Shown here piece after piece: positions 8,006-16,065 of a stretch of DNA of 20,155 nucleotides (positions are counted from its first letter, which is position 1; each line of letters begins with the position of its first letter). The stretch comes from Spirochaetales bacterium (GTDB lineage: Bacteria > Spirochaetota > Spirochaetia > DSM-27196 > SLST01), in the NCBI GenBank assembly GCA_007130265.1, contig SLST01000384.1, positions 1 through 20,155 on the forward strand, in the 5' to 3' direction. The position numbers and the translations under genes were made by a program. A model generated the notes under the pieces. It did no database searches. It had not been told where the DNA came from and was given only the letters and a program-made list of their open reading frames with translations.

Positions 8006-9390
8006 CCCGGAGACGGCGCGATGACCCCGGCATCCTCGCTCGCCATGCGTCGGCGGGCAAGCGTTCGCCGCGACCACCAGAAGCTGAAAACCGCCGCCGA
8101 CCAGTTGACGATCGCGAGGCCCCAGAACACCCCGTCGACCCCCATTCGGGCCGCGAAGGCGAGCGCCGGGAACACCATAAACGGCGCGGCAACCTGGCGG
8201 TAAAGCCCGACCCACATGATCATCACGGGTCGCTTCAGCCCGCGGAGAACGGCGTTTGAGAGGTTCATGAGGATGTACGAGAAATAGGTGACACCCTGGA
8301 TGTAGAGGTAGCGACGGCCAATCGCGACAACCGACGCGGTGTCGGTGAACAGGCGAAGGAGCGGCGCGGCAAGCAGGAGCACCGGCGTGAGGATCGCGGC
8401 TGCCGCGACGAGTGAGAACCTGACAGAGACCCGAAACGATTCGTCGACCCGATCGAGGCGCTGCGCCCCGTTGTTCTGACCGGTAAGGGTCGCGAGCGCG
8501 GTGCTGATGCCAAAGAGCGGAAGCAGCGCGATCTGTTCGATCCGAAGGGCGGCACCGTAGGCGGCGATCGGGTCGCGACCGAACCCGGCGACGAAGTAGT
8601 TGATCACAAACGACCCGAGCGTCATGACGAGAATGTCGAGAGTGGCCGGCGCCGACTGGCCAATCAACTCGCGCATCGTCCTGCGGTCCGGCACGAAGTC
8701 GCGCAGGCGCGCACCTTCGTAGATGCCGCTTCGCCTTCCGCGCCGAACCAGATAGACAAGCCCGAATCCCTGCAGGATGACCGTGGCGAGCGCCGTGCCG
8801 GTCTCGAGCAGAGGCGGTATGACCGTGGTATCGCCGATCCTCAGGCCGAACATCAGGATCGGGTCGAGCCCGACATTCAGCAGCGCGATCCCGATAAGCA
8901 CGTTGCGGAAGGCCTTCGTGTCTCCTCGCGCAACGAGCGACGCGTTCAGCACCTGCGACAGCACGATGAACGCGCCGCCCCCGGCGATGACCCGCATGTA
9001 CCGAAGCCCTCCGGCGAGCACCTCGTCTTCGGCCCCGAAGAACCGGTACATGGGCTCGAGCAGGATGAGGAGAAGGCAGCCGACCACCGCGGCAACGATG
9101 ACCCCGAGGGTCACGGCTTGGACCTGGTAGCGAACGGCCGCACGGCGGTCACCTGCGCCGAGCGCGTTCGATATGAGCGCAGAAGCCCCGCTCTGGATGC
9201 CGATACCGGGACCGAGCACGAGGAAGAACATGGGGAAAGACAGCGAGAGTGCCGCAAGTGAATCAGTTGAGAGTCTACCGGCGAAGAAGGTGTCGGTCAC
9301 GTTGAACATGGTGTTGAACACCATGCCCAAGGCAAACGGGACGGAAATCCTCTGAATCAGGCGGGGAATCGGGTCGCGAACGAGGTCCAT
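7987..9390 (-). CDS. MATE family multidrug/sodium efflux transporter
   Basis: This 467-residue inner-membrane protein has about 12 hydrophobic segments in two homologous halves. Its N-terminus is typical of the family: IPRLIQRISVPFALGMVFNTMF, VTDTFFAGRLSTDSLAALSLSFP, GIGIQSGASALISNALGAGD. The second half repeats the pattern (LFGISTALATLTGQNNGAQR). Such proteins export drugs or metabolites in exchange for Na+ or H+; the substrate cannot be inferred. The start is the ATG at 9390, with a modest GGGA upstream. It begins 17 nt after the stop of the 3-hydroxyisobutyrate-dehydrogenase-like gene, so it is probably the last gene of that transcript. It overlaps the convergent OmpA-like gene by 19 bp. 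Confidence 0.95.
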   Translation of the reverse strand: MDLVRDPIPRLIQRISVPFALGMVFNTMFNVTDTFFAGRLSTDSLAALSLSFPMFFLVLGPGIGIQSGASALISNALGAGDRRAAVRYQVQAVTLGVIVAAVVGCLLLILLEPMYRFFGAEDEVLAGGLRYMRVIAGGGAFIVLSQVLNASLVARGDTKAFRNVLIGIALLNVGLDPILMFGLRIGDTTVIPPLLETGTALATVILQGFGLVYLVRRGRRSGIYEGARLRDFVPDRRTMRELIGQSAPATLDILVMTLGSFVINYFVAGFGRDPIAAYGAALRIEQIALLPLFGISTALATLTGQNNGAQRLDRVDESFRVSVRFSLVAAAAILTPVLLLAAPLLRLFTDTASVVAIGRRYLYIQGVTYFSYILMNLSNAVLRGLKRPVMIMWVGLYRQVAAPFMVFPALAFAARMGVDGVFWGLAIVNWSAAVFSFWWSRRTLARRRMASEDAGVIAPSPGYSSRT

Positions 9391-9407
9391 AGATTCCCGC
9401 AGATCGC

Positions 9408-10268
9408 CTACGCCTGGTAGAGCTTGTAGAGGGCCTGAGTCCCGTCGTCTTCACCGCCTGCGGCCGCGAGCTCCTCGTAGAGCTGCTTGGCGAGCGCGAG
9501 TCCCGGCGTGCGAAGCCCCATCACCTGAGCGCTCTCGAGTGCGATAGAGAGATCCTTGATGAAGTGTTTCACGTAGAAGCCCGGATCGAAGTTCCCCGCA
9601 ACCATCCGTGGCGCAAGGTTGCTGAGACTCCACGATGCCGCGGCTCCCGACCCGATACTCTCGAGGACGGTGTGCGGATCGAGGCCCGCGGCTCGTGCGT
9701 AGGCGATCGCTTCACAGACCCCAAGCATTCCCGCCGCGATCGCGATCTGGTTGCACATCTTCGTGTGCTGACCGCTGCCGGCCGGCCCCTGGTGTACAAT
9801 GTTCTTGCCCATCAGCTCGAACAGCGGACTGATCCGCGAGAAAGCCGACTCCGGTCCGCCGACCATGATCGACAAACGGGCTTCGCGCGCCCCCACGTCA
9901 CCACCCGAAACGGGAGCATCGAGCGTCTCGATCCCACGCTTATCCGCCTCTTCGGCTATGCGCACCGCGAGATCGGGTCGCGAGGTCGTCATATCAACGA
10001 GGGTGCTACCCTCCGGCGCCGCGGCGACAATACCTTTTTCGCCGAAGTAGACCTCTTCGACGTCGGTGGGAAACCCGACGATCGTCATGACGACATCGGC
10101 ATCCCGTGCCGCACCGGCGGGCGTCTCCGCCCAGTCGGCCCCGCGGTCGAGCAGTTCCTGAGCCTTCGACCTCGTTCGGTTGTAGACCGTCAGATCGTGC
10201 CCACCCGACATCAGATGGCCGGCCATACTCGTGCCCATCACACCTGTACCAACAAACCCGATCTTCAT
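9408..10268 (-). CDS. 3-hydroxyisobutyrate dehydrogenase / tartronate-semialdehyde-reductase family NAD(P)-dependent beta-hydroxyacid dehydrogenase
   Basis: The protein has 286 residues, the usual length for the family. The N-terminal Rossmann motif is GFVGTGVMGTSMAGHL, with NRTRSKA ending the second strand. The substrate-binding signature DAPVSGGDVGA spans residues about 117-127, and the catalytic lysine is Lys170 in GQHTKMCNQ, with Asn174 nearby. Family members oxidise or reduce short beta-hydroxy acids and semialdehydes (3-hydroxyisobutyrate, glycerate/tartronate semialdehyde, succinic semialdehyde); sequence alone does not choose between them. It lies between the metallophosphoesterase (43 nt upstream) and the MATE gene (17 nt downstream) on one strand, consistent with a shared transcript, although the three functions are not obviously related. 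A link to valine catabolism would be one reading if the E1 fusion acts on branched-chain oxoacids, but this is speculative. Confidence 0.93.
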   Translation of the reverse strand: MKIGFVGTGVMGTSMAGHLMSGGHDLTVYNRTRSKAQELLDRGADWAETPAGAARDADVVMTIVGFPTDVEEVYFGEKGIVAAAPEGSTLVDMTTSRPDLAVRIAEEADKRGIETLDAPVSGGDVGAREARLSIMVGGPESAFSRISPLFELMGKNIVHQGPAGSGQHTKMCNQIAIAAGMLGVCEAIAYARAAGLDPHTVLESIGSGAAASWSLSNLAPRMVAGNFDPGFYVKHFIKDLSIALESAQVMGLRTPGLALAKQLYEELAAAGGEDDGTQALYKLYQA

Positions 10269-10311
10269 GGTTCTCTATGCTACCAGACCGGCGCCTGCGA
10301 GACAAGCAGAT

Positions 10312-11382
10312 TCAGGTCTCATTGCCTCCCGCGAGGAGCTTGATCCGCGCGAACACGGAGTCGAGGGTGTCGCTTTTCATCTCGACACGGTGGTAGTCGG
10401 TGCCCGGAAGCTGTTGGGTCTCGTAGTTGTCGTACCTGAGATACTTTCGGCTGCGGGTCTCGTCGAACCAATGGACCAGCGTTATCCGACCATCGCCGAT
10501 CTCGAGGCACGTCATGCCTCGCTTGCCAATTACCGTACCCGAGTTGAACAGACAGGGGACCACGAGGTTCGCATTGTAGAGGCTCGACGACGACGCCTCG
10601 CGGTCGCCGTTGTCGATCTGGTCGAGTTCGATGCGGTACCCTTCGACTTGCTGCTCGATCTGCCGCTGTTTCCTCTGGGAAGCCTTGGGATACTTGCGAC
10701 ACAAACGCTCGATCTCGAACTTGAGCGAGTCGACTTTGCTCATTGACTCGAACAGGGGCCGGTGCGTGTGCCCGATGATGGAAAGCACCTTGTTTGCCGA
10801 CGCGAACTCGTAGACCCGCTCCTCGGTTCGATACCGTTTTCGGCTGTCGTGCGCGACGGAGTAGTTGCGAATCTTCAAGGGGTTCGCAAAGTACCGCAGC
10901 CCGAATCCGTACAGCTTGTTGTAGCGCTCGAACCGCGTCGTGGTCTGGTGTCCGTGCACGACGAATATGGAGTTGTCGTGGTAGGAGAAGCGCAGCGCCT
11001 CGCCGATCCGGAACGGGTGGTCGCTGCGACTCAGAAGGTCGAGGTCATGGTTTCCCACGAGCCGAAGCAAGCCGTGCTCTCGCTCGAAGAGCTCGAACAG
11101 GTCGTAGACGGCGCTCCACCGATTCATGATACTCGGCAGCCGAAAGCGCTGCAGTTCTTCGACATCGCCGTTGAGAATGAGCTTGAACCGGTTCTCGAGA
11201 TAGTAACTGCCGAGGACGGTGAGGAACAGACCGGAGTTGGGAAGGAAGTCGTCGGTGCGGCTCCCATTTCCCAGGTGGAGATCACTGAAAATGACGATCC
11301 TGGTGCTGGGGTCGAGCATCGTCACGGGTGTGGCCCGATAGAGATCCGTGAGGTTTCGCAGACTGAACGTACCGGCACCCAT
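10312..11382 (-). CDS. Metallophosphoesterase (calcineurin-like) with a helical insertion
   Basis: The 356-residue protein has all two-metal phosphoesterase motifs in order: D34-L-H36 (SDLHLG), G72-D73 (LNGDVEEL), G110-N111-H112-D113, V-H143-G-H145, and G204-H205-T-H207. Between GHTH and the C-terminal beta strands is a charged helical stretch (about residues 213-270; LKFEIERLCRKYPKASQRKQR), probably a coiled segment. There is no signal peptide, so it is cytoplasmic. The pattern is closer to UDP-2,3-diacylglucosamine hydrolase-like or general phosphoesterases than to nucleotidases, but the substrate is not decidable. The start ATG at 11382 has AGGAGG ten bases upstream; the alternative M22 (11319) lacks a ribosome site. 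It is the first gene of the minus-strand trio and divergent from the beta-mannosidase. Confidence 0.88.
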   Translation of the reverse strand: MGAGTFSLRNLTDLYRATPVTMLDPSTRIVIFSDLHLGNGSRTDDFLPNSGLFLTVLGSYYLENRFKLILNGDVEELQRFRLPSIMNRWSAVYDLFELFEREHGLLRLVGNHDLDLLSRSDHPFRIGEALRFSYHDNSIFVVHGHQTTTRFERYNKLYGFGLRYFANPLKIRNYSVAHDSRKRYRTEERVYEFASANKVLSIIGHTHRPLFESMSKVDSLKFEIERLCRKYPKASQRKQRQIEQQVEGYRIELDQIDNGDREASSSSLYNANLVVPCLFNSGTVIGKRGMTCLEIGDGRITLVHWFDETRSRKYLRYDNYETQQLPGTDYHRVEMKSDTLDSVFARIKLLAGGNET

Positions 11383-11420
11383 GCTCTCGTGGCCTCCTCA
11401 TTGGACCCGCCGACGGGAGC

Positions 11421-11449
11421 TTCCCTACCAACCGAAAGGCTGATATAGT
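11421..11449 (+). promoter_or_regulatory. Predicted promoter of the beta-mannosidase/isomerase pair
   Basis: TATAGT at 11444-11449 (5/6) lies 17 nt after a weak -35 TTCCCT (11421-11426). A start near 11456 would leave only about 14 nt before the ATG at 11470, just enough for the AAGGAG ribosome site. The -10 box is identical to that proposed for the E1-KAS III fusion. Weak -35, prediction only. Confidence 0.35.
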
Positions 11450-11469
11450 TCGCGCACGAAGGAGCACGA

Positions 11470-14067
11470 ATGACCCGTCTCGATCTCTCCGGCATCTGGT
11501 CGATGACCGCACACCCGACCGATCACGCCGGCGTCCCCGACCGTATACTCAAGGAAAGCATACCCGCACAGATGCCCGGTGACAATCTCTCGGCCCTCTA
11601 CCGTGCGGGACTGGTTGACGATCCGTATTTCGGCTTGAACGAACTCTCGCTTCAATGGGTCGGCCGGGCGGACTGGAAACTCGAGCGGACGTTCGAGCTC
11701 GAGCCCGGATGGGTGGGGTCGGGTACGGCGAGGTTCCGGGCGGACAGCCTCGACACGATCGCGGAGATCGCGATCAACGGGCAGCGGATCGGCTCGTCTG
11801 ACAACATGTTCACCGCCGTGGATATCCCGGTACCTCCCGGGGTGCTGAAAATCGGATCGAACACGATTACGGTCACCTTCACCTCCGCAGAGCGGGCGGC
11901 AGCCGAGCGGGCTGCTGCGTTGCGTTACCAGGTCCCCCACACGACGGCGCCCGTCCAGTCGCCCCACCGCAACTTGGTACGCAAGGTGCAGTGCCACTCC
12001 GGCTGGGACTGGGGACCGTGCTTCATGGTCTGTGGGATGAACGGGTCGGTGGAGCTGGTAACCGGCGACGAGCCGTATCTGACCAGCGCTCCGGCGATGT
12101 CGCTGAAGCACCACGATGAATGGCGCCTGCGCGTCGAACCTCGCTTCCAGTTGCCGTCCAGCGAGGCACGTCAACACACGAGCACCCTCGCCGTATCCGT
12201 GTACGACGCCGACGGGTCGCGCTGCGCACGGACCGAGACCGAGGTTTCGCTCGACCCACGTCTCGAGGGCGGCGATTCGTGCGCGCCGGTCGAGCTGCAC
12301 GTGCCTGATCCGCAACTCTGGTGGCCAAACGGGTTCGGCGACCAGCCGCTCTACCGCGTTGTCGTCGAAGCGTTCGGCAGCCGGATCGAGCGGAGGGTAG
12401 GTTTTCGCACGCTGGAGGTGGACCGGGAACCCGATCAGAATGGCGAGAGCTTCACTCTGGTGGTGAACGGCGTGGCGGTATTCGCAAAGGGCGCGAACTG
12501 GATTCCCCAGGACGCGATGCCGGGACACGCCGATGCCGGGCAGCTGCGGTGGCTGCTCGAGTCAGCCCGTGAAGCGAACATGAACATGCTGCGCGTATGG
12601 GGAGGCGGCACCTACGAGTCGGACCGGTTCTACGAACTATGCGATGAGCTCGGCTTGCTGATCTGGCAGGACTTCATGTTTTCGTGCGCACTCTACCCCT
12701 CCGATCCCGAGTTCCTCGCGAGCGTCCGCCGCGAGGTCACGCATCAGGTACTGCGCCTGAAGGATCACGCCTCGATTGCCCTGTGGTGCGGAAACAACGA
12801 GAACGTCGGTGCCCTCAACTGGTTCGACGAGTCGCGACAGAACCGCGACCGGTACCTTGTTGACTACGATCGTCTCAACGAAGGCGTCGTAGGCGAAACC
12901 TGCCGTGCCCTGGACCCCTCGCGGCTGTTCTGGCCGAGCTCACCGACCGATGGTCCTGACCAGTACTCAGACGACTGGAAGGCCGACGAGAAGGGCGACA
13001 TGCACTACTGGAGCGTCTGGCACGGCGGCGAGCCGTTCAGCTCGTACCGCACCGTCGTTCCGCGGTTCTGCAGCGAATTCGGGTTTCAGTCGTTTCCGTC
13101 GCTGTCGTGCGTCCAGACGTACACGCACCCGACGCATCACAACGTGACGGCCCCCGAGATGGAGCACCATCAGCGAAATCCTCGCGGGAACACGATCATC
13201 ATGCAGACAATGTCCCGGTACTACCGGTTCCCCAACTCGTTCGATGAACAGCTGTACCTCAGTCAGGTCCAGCAGGCTCACGCGATCCGCACCGCAGTGG
13301 AGTATTGGCGTGCCGGACGACCGCGATGCATGGGTGCTCTCTACTGGCAGCTCAACGATACCTGGCCAGTCGCATCGTGGGCTTCCATCGAGTACGGAGG
13401 CAAGTGGAAGCTGCTCCACTACGCGGCGAAGCGCTTCTTCGCTCCGGTGCTTCTCGCCGCAATCCCCGTGGATGCTCACGGAGCGGCGCTCGCAACCGAA
13501 GACGAGCCGGCAGCGGGTTGGGACATCTGTCTCGTGAACGATCGCCGTCGGGCGATCCGCGGAGACTTGTCCGTTCGCGTCATGGGATTCGACGGGACGG
13601 CTTACCACACGCAGAACCAGCACGAGGTTTCGATCGATCCGGAAAGCAGCACACGACTGCACCGTCTCTCTGCGGAGGATCTGGGGGCCGACCGAACGAG
13701 CTGTTTCGGTCTGTTCGAGTGGTCCGAAAGCGGCGGAGAGCCGGGCCGGAATACTACCACAGCGCAGGTCTTCTTCGCTCCTCCCAAGAGCTGTCGGACC
13801 GGGCTGCCGGAGATCGTTGCCGACGCAAACCGGACCGGCCAGGGGTTCTCGATCACGCTCTCGACCGATGTGCCTGCCTTTGACGTCGCACTCGATCCAG
13901 GCGACCAGCCGGGACGTTTTACCGACAACATGCTGACACTGGTACCGGGCGAGCCTGTCACGATCAGCTGGATCCCGGCGGACGGCTCGCCTGGAGTCGA
14001 TGAAATCGGAAACAGGCTCGCGATCCGTTCGCTGAACGGAATCGGCCGGGCCTTGGAGGACGCATGA
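11470..14067 (+). CDS. Glycoside hydrolase family 2 beta-mannosidase
   Basis: This 865-residue enzyme releases mannose from the non-reducing end of beta-1,4-mannosides (mannan and N-glycan cores). Domain order is as expected: N-terminal jelly roll with WVGRADWKLERTFEL, immunoglobulin-like domain ending in PDPQLWWPNGFGDQPLYRV, then the TIM barrel from about residue 325. The acid/base is Glu444 in WCGNNEN and the nucleophile is Glu536 in FCSEFGFQSFPS; the GNNEN and SEFG(F/M)QSFPS forms are typical of beta-mannosidases rather than beta-galactosidases. No signal peptide is seen, so it is cytoplasmic and would act on imported oligosaccharides. The start ATG has AAGGAG six bases upstream. It is translationally coupled to the next gene by ATGA at 14064-14067. 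No transporter is beside it in this window. Confidence 0.95.
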   Translation: MTRLDLSGIWSMTAHPTDHAGVPDRILKESIPAQMPGDNLSALYRAGLVDDPYFGLNELSLQWVGRADWKLERTFELEPGWVGSGTARFRADSLDTIAEIAINGQRIGSSDNMFTAVDIPVPPGVLKIGSNTITVTFTSAERAAAERAAALRYQVPHTTAPVQSPHRNLVRKVQCHSGWDWGPCFMVCGMNGSVELVTGDEPYLTSAPAMSLKHHDEWRLRVEPRFQLPSSEARQHTSTLAVSVYDADGSRCARTETEVSLDPRLEGGDSCAPVELHVPDPQLWWPNGFGDQPLYRVVVEAFGSRIERRVGFRTLEVDREPDQNGESFTLVVNGVAVFAKGANWIPQDAMPGHADAGQLRWLLESAREANMNMLRVWGGGTYESDRFYELCDELGLLIWQDFMFSCALYPSDPEFLASVRREVTHQVLRLKDHASIALWCGNNENVGALNWFDESRQNRDRYLVDYDRLNEGVVGETCRALDPSRLFWPSSPTDGPDQYSDDWKADEKGDMHYWSVWHGGEPFSSYRTVVPRFCSEFGFQSFPSLSCVQTYTHPTHHNVTAPEMEHHQRNPRGNTIIMQTMSRYYRFPNSFDEQLYLSQVQQAHAIRTAVEYWRAGRPRCMGALYWQLNDTWPVASWASIEYGGKWKLLHYAAKRFFAPVLLAAIPVDAHGAALATEDEPAAGWDICLVNDRRRAIRGDLSVRVMGFDGTAYHTQNQHEVSIDPESSTRLHRLSAEDLGADRTSCFGLFEWSESGGEPGRNTTTAQVFFAPPKSCRTGLPEIVADANRTGQGFSITLSTDVPAFDVALDPGDQPGRFTDNMLTLVPGEPVTISWIPADGSPGVDEIGNRLAIRSLNGIGRALEDA

Positions 14068-14840
14068 GAGTCGAACAGGTAGCGGCGCAGCTCTACACGC
14101 TTCGCGATCACCTCAACACCAGCGAGCAGATCAGCAAGACGCTCCGACAGGTCCGCAAGATCGGGTATCAGGCGGTCCAGATCTCGGGAGTCGGGCCGAT
14201 CGATCCGCGCGAGCTCGCGTCGATCCTCGACGGCGAGGGCTTGCAGTGCTGCGCAACCCACGAGAACGCCCAGGTCATACTCGAGACGCCGGAGGCGGTC
14301 GTCGAGAAGCTCTCGATCCTCAACTGCGAACACACCGCGTATCCCTACCCCGCCGACGTTGACTTCTCCTCCATGCGCGGGCTGAAGAGCTTCGTCAAGC
14401 AGCTGAACGCCGCGGGCGAGGCGCTGCGCGCCGCGGGCAAGACACTCAGCTATCACAATCACGACATCGAGTTCCGCCGGATCAAGGACCACCTCATCCT
14501 CGAGTACATCTACGATAACACCGATCCGGAGAATCTGAAGGCGGAGCTCGACACCCACTGGGTACAGGCCGGCGGAGGGAACACGGCAGCCTGGTGCCGA
14601 AAGCTGTCTGGTCGCATGCCGCTGATCCACCTCAAAGACTACGCCATCGACGCGGACCGGCGGCGGCGATTCGCCGAGGTGGGTTCCGGCAACATGGACT
14701 GGACCGGGATCATCTCTGCGGCCGACGGCGCCGGATGCCGGTGGTTCATTGTCGAGCAGGACGGTGACTGGGTGAACAACGATCCGTTCAGAAGCCTGAG
14801 GACGAGCTTCCGGTACCTGAAGGATATGGCGAGCCGATAG
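14064..14840 (+). CDS. Sugar phosphate isomerase/epimerase (xylose-isomerase-like TIM barrel)
   Basis: The 258-residue protein has the metal-site pattern of the AP-endonuclease-2/xylose-isomerase-like barrel: SYHNHDIEF (His/Glu), ELDTHW, LIHLKDY and the C-terminal FIVEQD. No signal peptide is seen. Relatives isomerise or epimerise free or phosphorylated sugars, or act on oxidised sugars together with GFO/IDH/MocA dehydrogenases, which are absent here. Its ATG overlaps the beta-mannosidase stop (ATGA), so the two are co-translated and it probably processes mannose or another product of mannoside breakdown. It ends 36 nt before the convergent lgt stop codon, with no clear terminator in that gap. 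The family is certain, the exact substrate is not. Confidence 0.9.
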   Translation: MRVEQVAAQLYTLRDHLNTSEQISKTLRQVRKIGYQAVQISGVGPIDPRELASILDGEGLQCCATHENAQVILETPEAVVEKLSILNCEHTAYPYPADVDFSSMRGLKSFVKQLNAAGEALRAAGKTLSYHNHDIEFRRIKDHLILEYIYDNTDPENLKAELDTHWVQAGGGNTAAWCRKLSGRMPLIHLKDYAIDADRRRRFAEVGSGNMDWTGIISAADGAGCRWFIVEQDGDWVNNDPFRSLRTSFRYLKDMASR

Positions 14841-14876
14841 GCGGGCGCTGCGCCTCGATCGATGTGCCCTCGCCGG

Positions 14877-15905
14877 CTATCTGATCTTCTTGCGCAACTT
14901 CCGCATTGAGCGTGCCCGCCCTGAAGGTCTGGCCTCATCATCCGCACGGGTCGACGGTTGAGTGGTCTGGGAACGTCTACCGACGACGGCGAGGAAGACC
15001 GCTCCGCCGACGATCATCCCGAGGCTGTAGAGCTGGCTCGGAATGAGGTTGAGCGGTGATTGGACGAAGTACACCGGGAGTCCGGTCTCTGCGAGTCTGA
15101 CGGCGAAATCGTTGGCTGAGATAGGCACGCGAAAGTAGTCGACAGCGAACCTGACGACCCCGTACGCGATCAGGTAGAAACCGACGACGAAACCGTCGAA
15201 CGGTTTGTGCTTGCGGACGACGAACCAGATGATCAGCCACAGGAGAACTCCCTCGGTTGCCGCTTCGTAGAGCTGCGTAGGATGGCGGGGCAGATTCACG
15301 AGCGTGTCCGCGGCGGAGACCTCGATACCCACGTCGGCAGCCCACTCCTGCACCCATGGCTCTGACGCAGGGAATCGTCTCGCCTCCGGAAAGACCACGC
15401 CCCAGGAAGCCCGGGTGACGCGTCCGTAGAGCTCACCGTTGATGAAGTTGCCGATGCGTCCGAACGTGTAACCGAGCGGAATTCCGCAGAGCAGCATGTC
15501 CCCCCAGTCCATGATTGCGATGCGGTCCCGGTGCTTCCTCGCGTACAGAACGAACCCGAGCAGCGCCCCGACAAGCCCGCCGTAGTAGTTCATCCCCTGC
15601 AGCCCCACGAATCTACCGTCGCGGAAAGGCCAGAAGATGAGCCACGGTTGTCTCCAGTAGATGCCGGTCGGCTCAAAGAAGAGAGCGGAGAACACCCGGG
15701 CGCCGAGGAGCAACCCGATGATACCCCAGAAGAAGAAGTTGACGATCGTGTCTTGGTCGACATCCAGCTTTCGCTGTCGAACCTGCACCATGAAAAGGAG
15801 ATAGGACAGACCGAACGCGACAAGGTACATCAACCCGTACCATCGGAACGGCAGTCCGGGGATGATCTCGGCGCGAAGCCATGTAGGGAACGGGATGTAG
15901 ATCAA
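14877..15905 (-). CDS. lgt: Prolipoprotein diacylglyceryl transferase
   Basis: Lgt is the inner-membrane enzyme that moves diacylglycerol from phosphatidylglycerol to the lipobox cysteine, the first step in lipoprotein maturation. The family signature GRIGNFINGELYG spans residues 149-161 with the essential Arg150, and HPTQLYEA follows at 208-215. Several membrane segments are evident (GLMYLVAFGLSYLLFMV; VNFFFWGIIGLLLGA). At 342 residues it is longer than the roughly 290 of E. coli; the extra comes from an insertion before HPTQLYE and a basic C-terminal tail (RSMRKLRKKIR). The E. coli His103 position reads Tyr here (GMNYYGG), a change I believe occurs in other phyla. The start is a TTG at 15903-15905 with AAGGAG nine bases upstream. 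Gene identity is certain; the start is likely. Confidence 0.96.
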   Translation of the reverse strand: MIYIPFPTWLRAEIIPGLPFRWYGLMYLVAFGLSYLLFMVQVRQRKLDVDQDTIVNFFFWGIIGLLLGARVFSALFFEPTGIYWRQPWLIFWPFRDGRFVGLQGMNYYGGLVGALLGFVLYARKHRDRIAIMDWGDMLLCGIPLGYTFGRIGNFINGELYGRVTRASWGVVFPEARRFPASEPWVQEWAADVGIEVSAADTLVNLPRHPTQLYEAATEGVLLWLIIWFVVRKHKPFDGFVVGFYLIAYGVVRFAVDYFRVPISANDFAVRLAETGLPVYFVQSPLNLIPSQLYSLGMIVGGAVFLAVVGRRSQTTQPSTRADDEARPSGRARSMRKLRKKIR

Positions 15906-15928
15906 ACCGTGGCTCTCCTTCGCCGAAG

Positions 15929-15934
15929 AGTATA
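15929..15934 (-). promoter_or_regulatory. Possible -10 box of lgt
   Basis: On the minus strand TATACT (5/6 of TATAAT) lies so that transcription would start near 15922, giving a leader of about 17 nt that holds only the AAGGAG ribosome site before the TTG start. No convincing -35 element is seen 16-18 nt upstream. On the plus strand the same bases read TATAGT (15931-15936). Confidence 0.25.
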
Positions 15935-16065
15935 GTGGCTTCTACGCCTTCGCGGCTACCTTCGCAGCGGCCGCATCTCGCGGCGGTCGCACTGCTCAGC
16001 GAACCGCCTTTACGGCCGCGTCCGAGGCTGATAGGCTCGAAAACGGATTCAAGGAAGGAGGATCA

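Noticed and set aside
10294..10320. Small competing hairpins (GAGAC/GTCTC and CCTG/CAGG) between the metallophosphoesterase and dehydrogenase genes
   Set aside because: Stems are 4-5 bp, expected by chance, and have no terminator features.
14841..14876. Bidirectional terminator between the isomerase and lgt
   Set aside because: The 36-nt gap is GC-rich with only imperfect complementarity and lacks T-runs on either strand.
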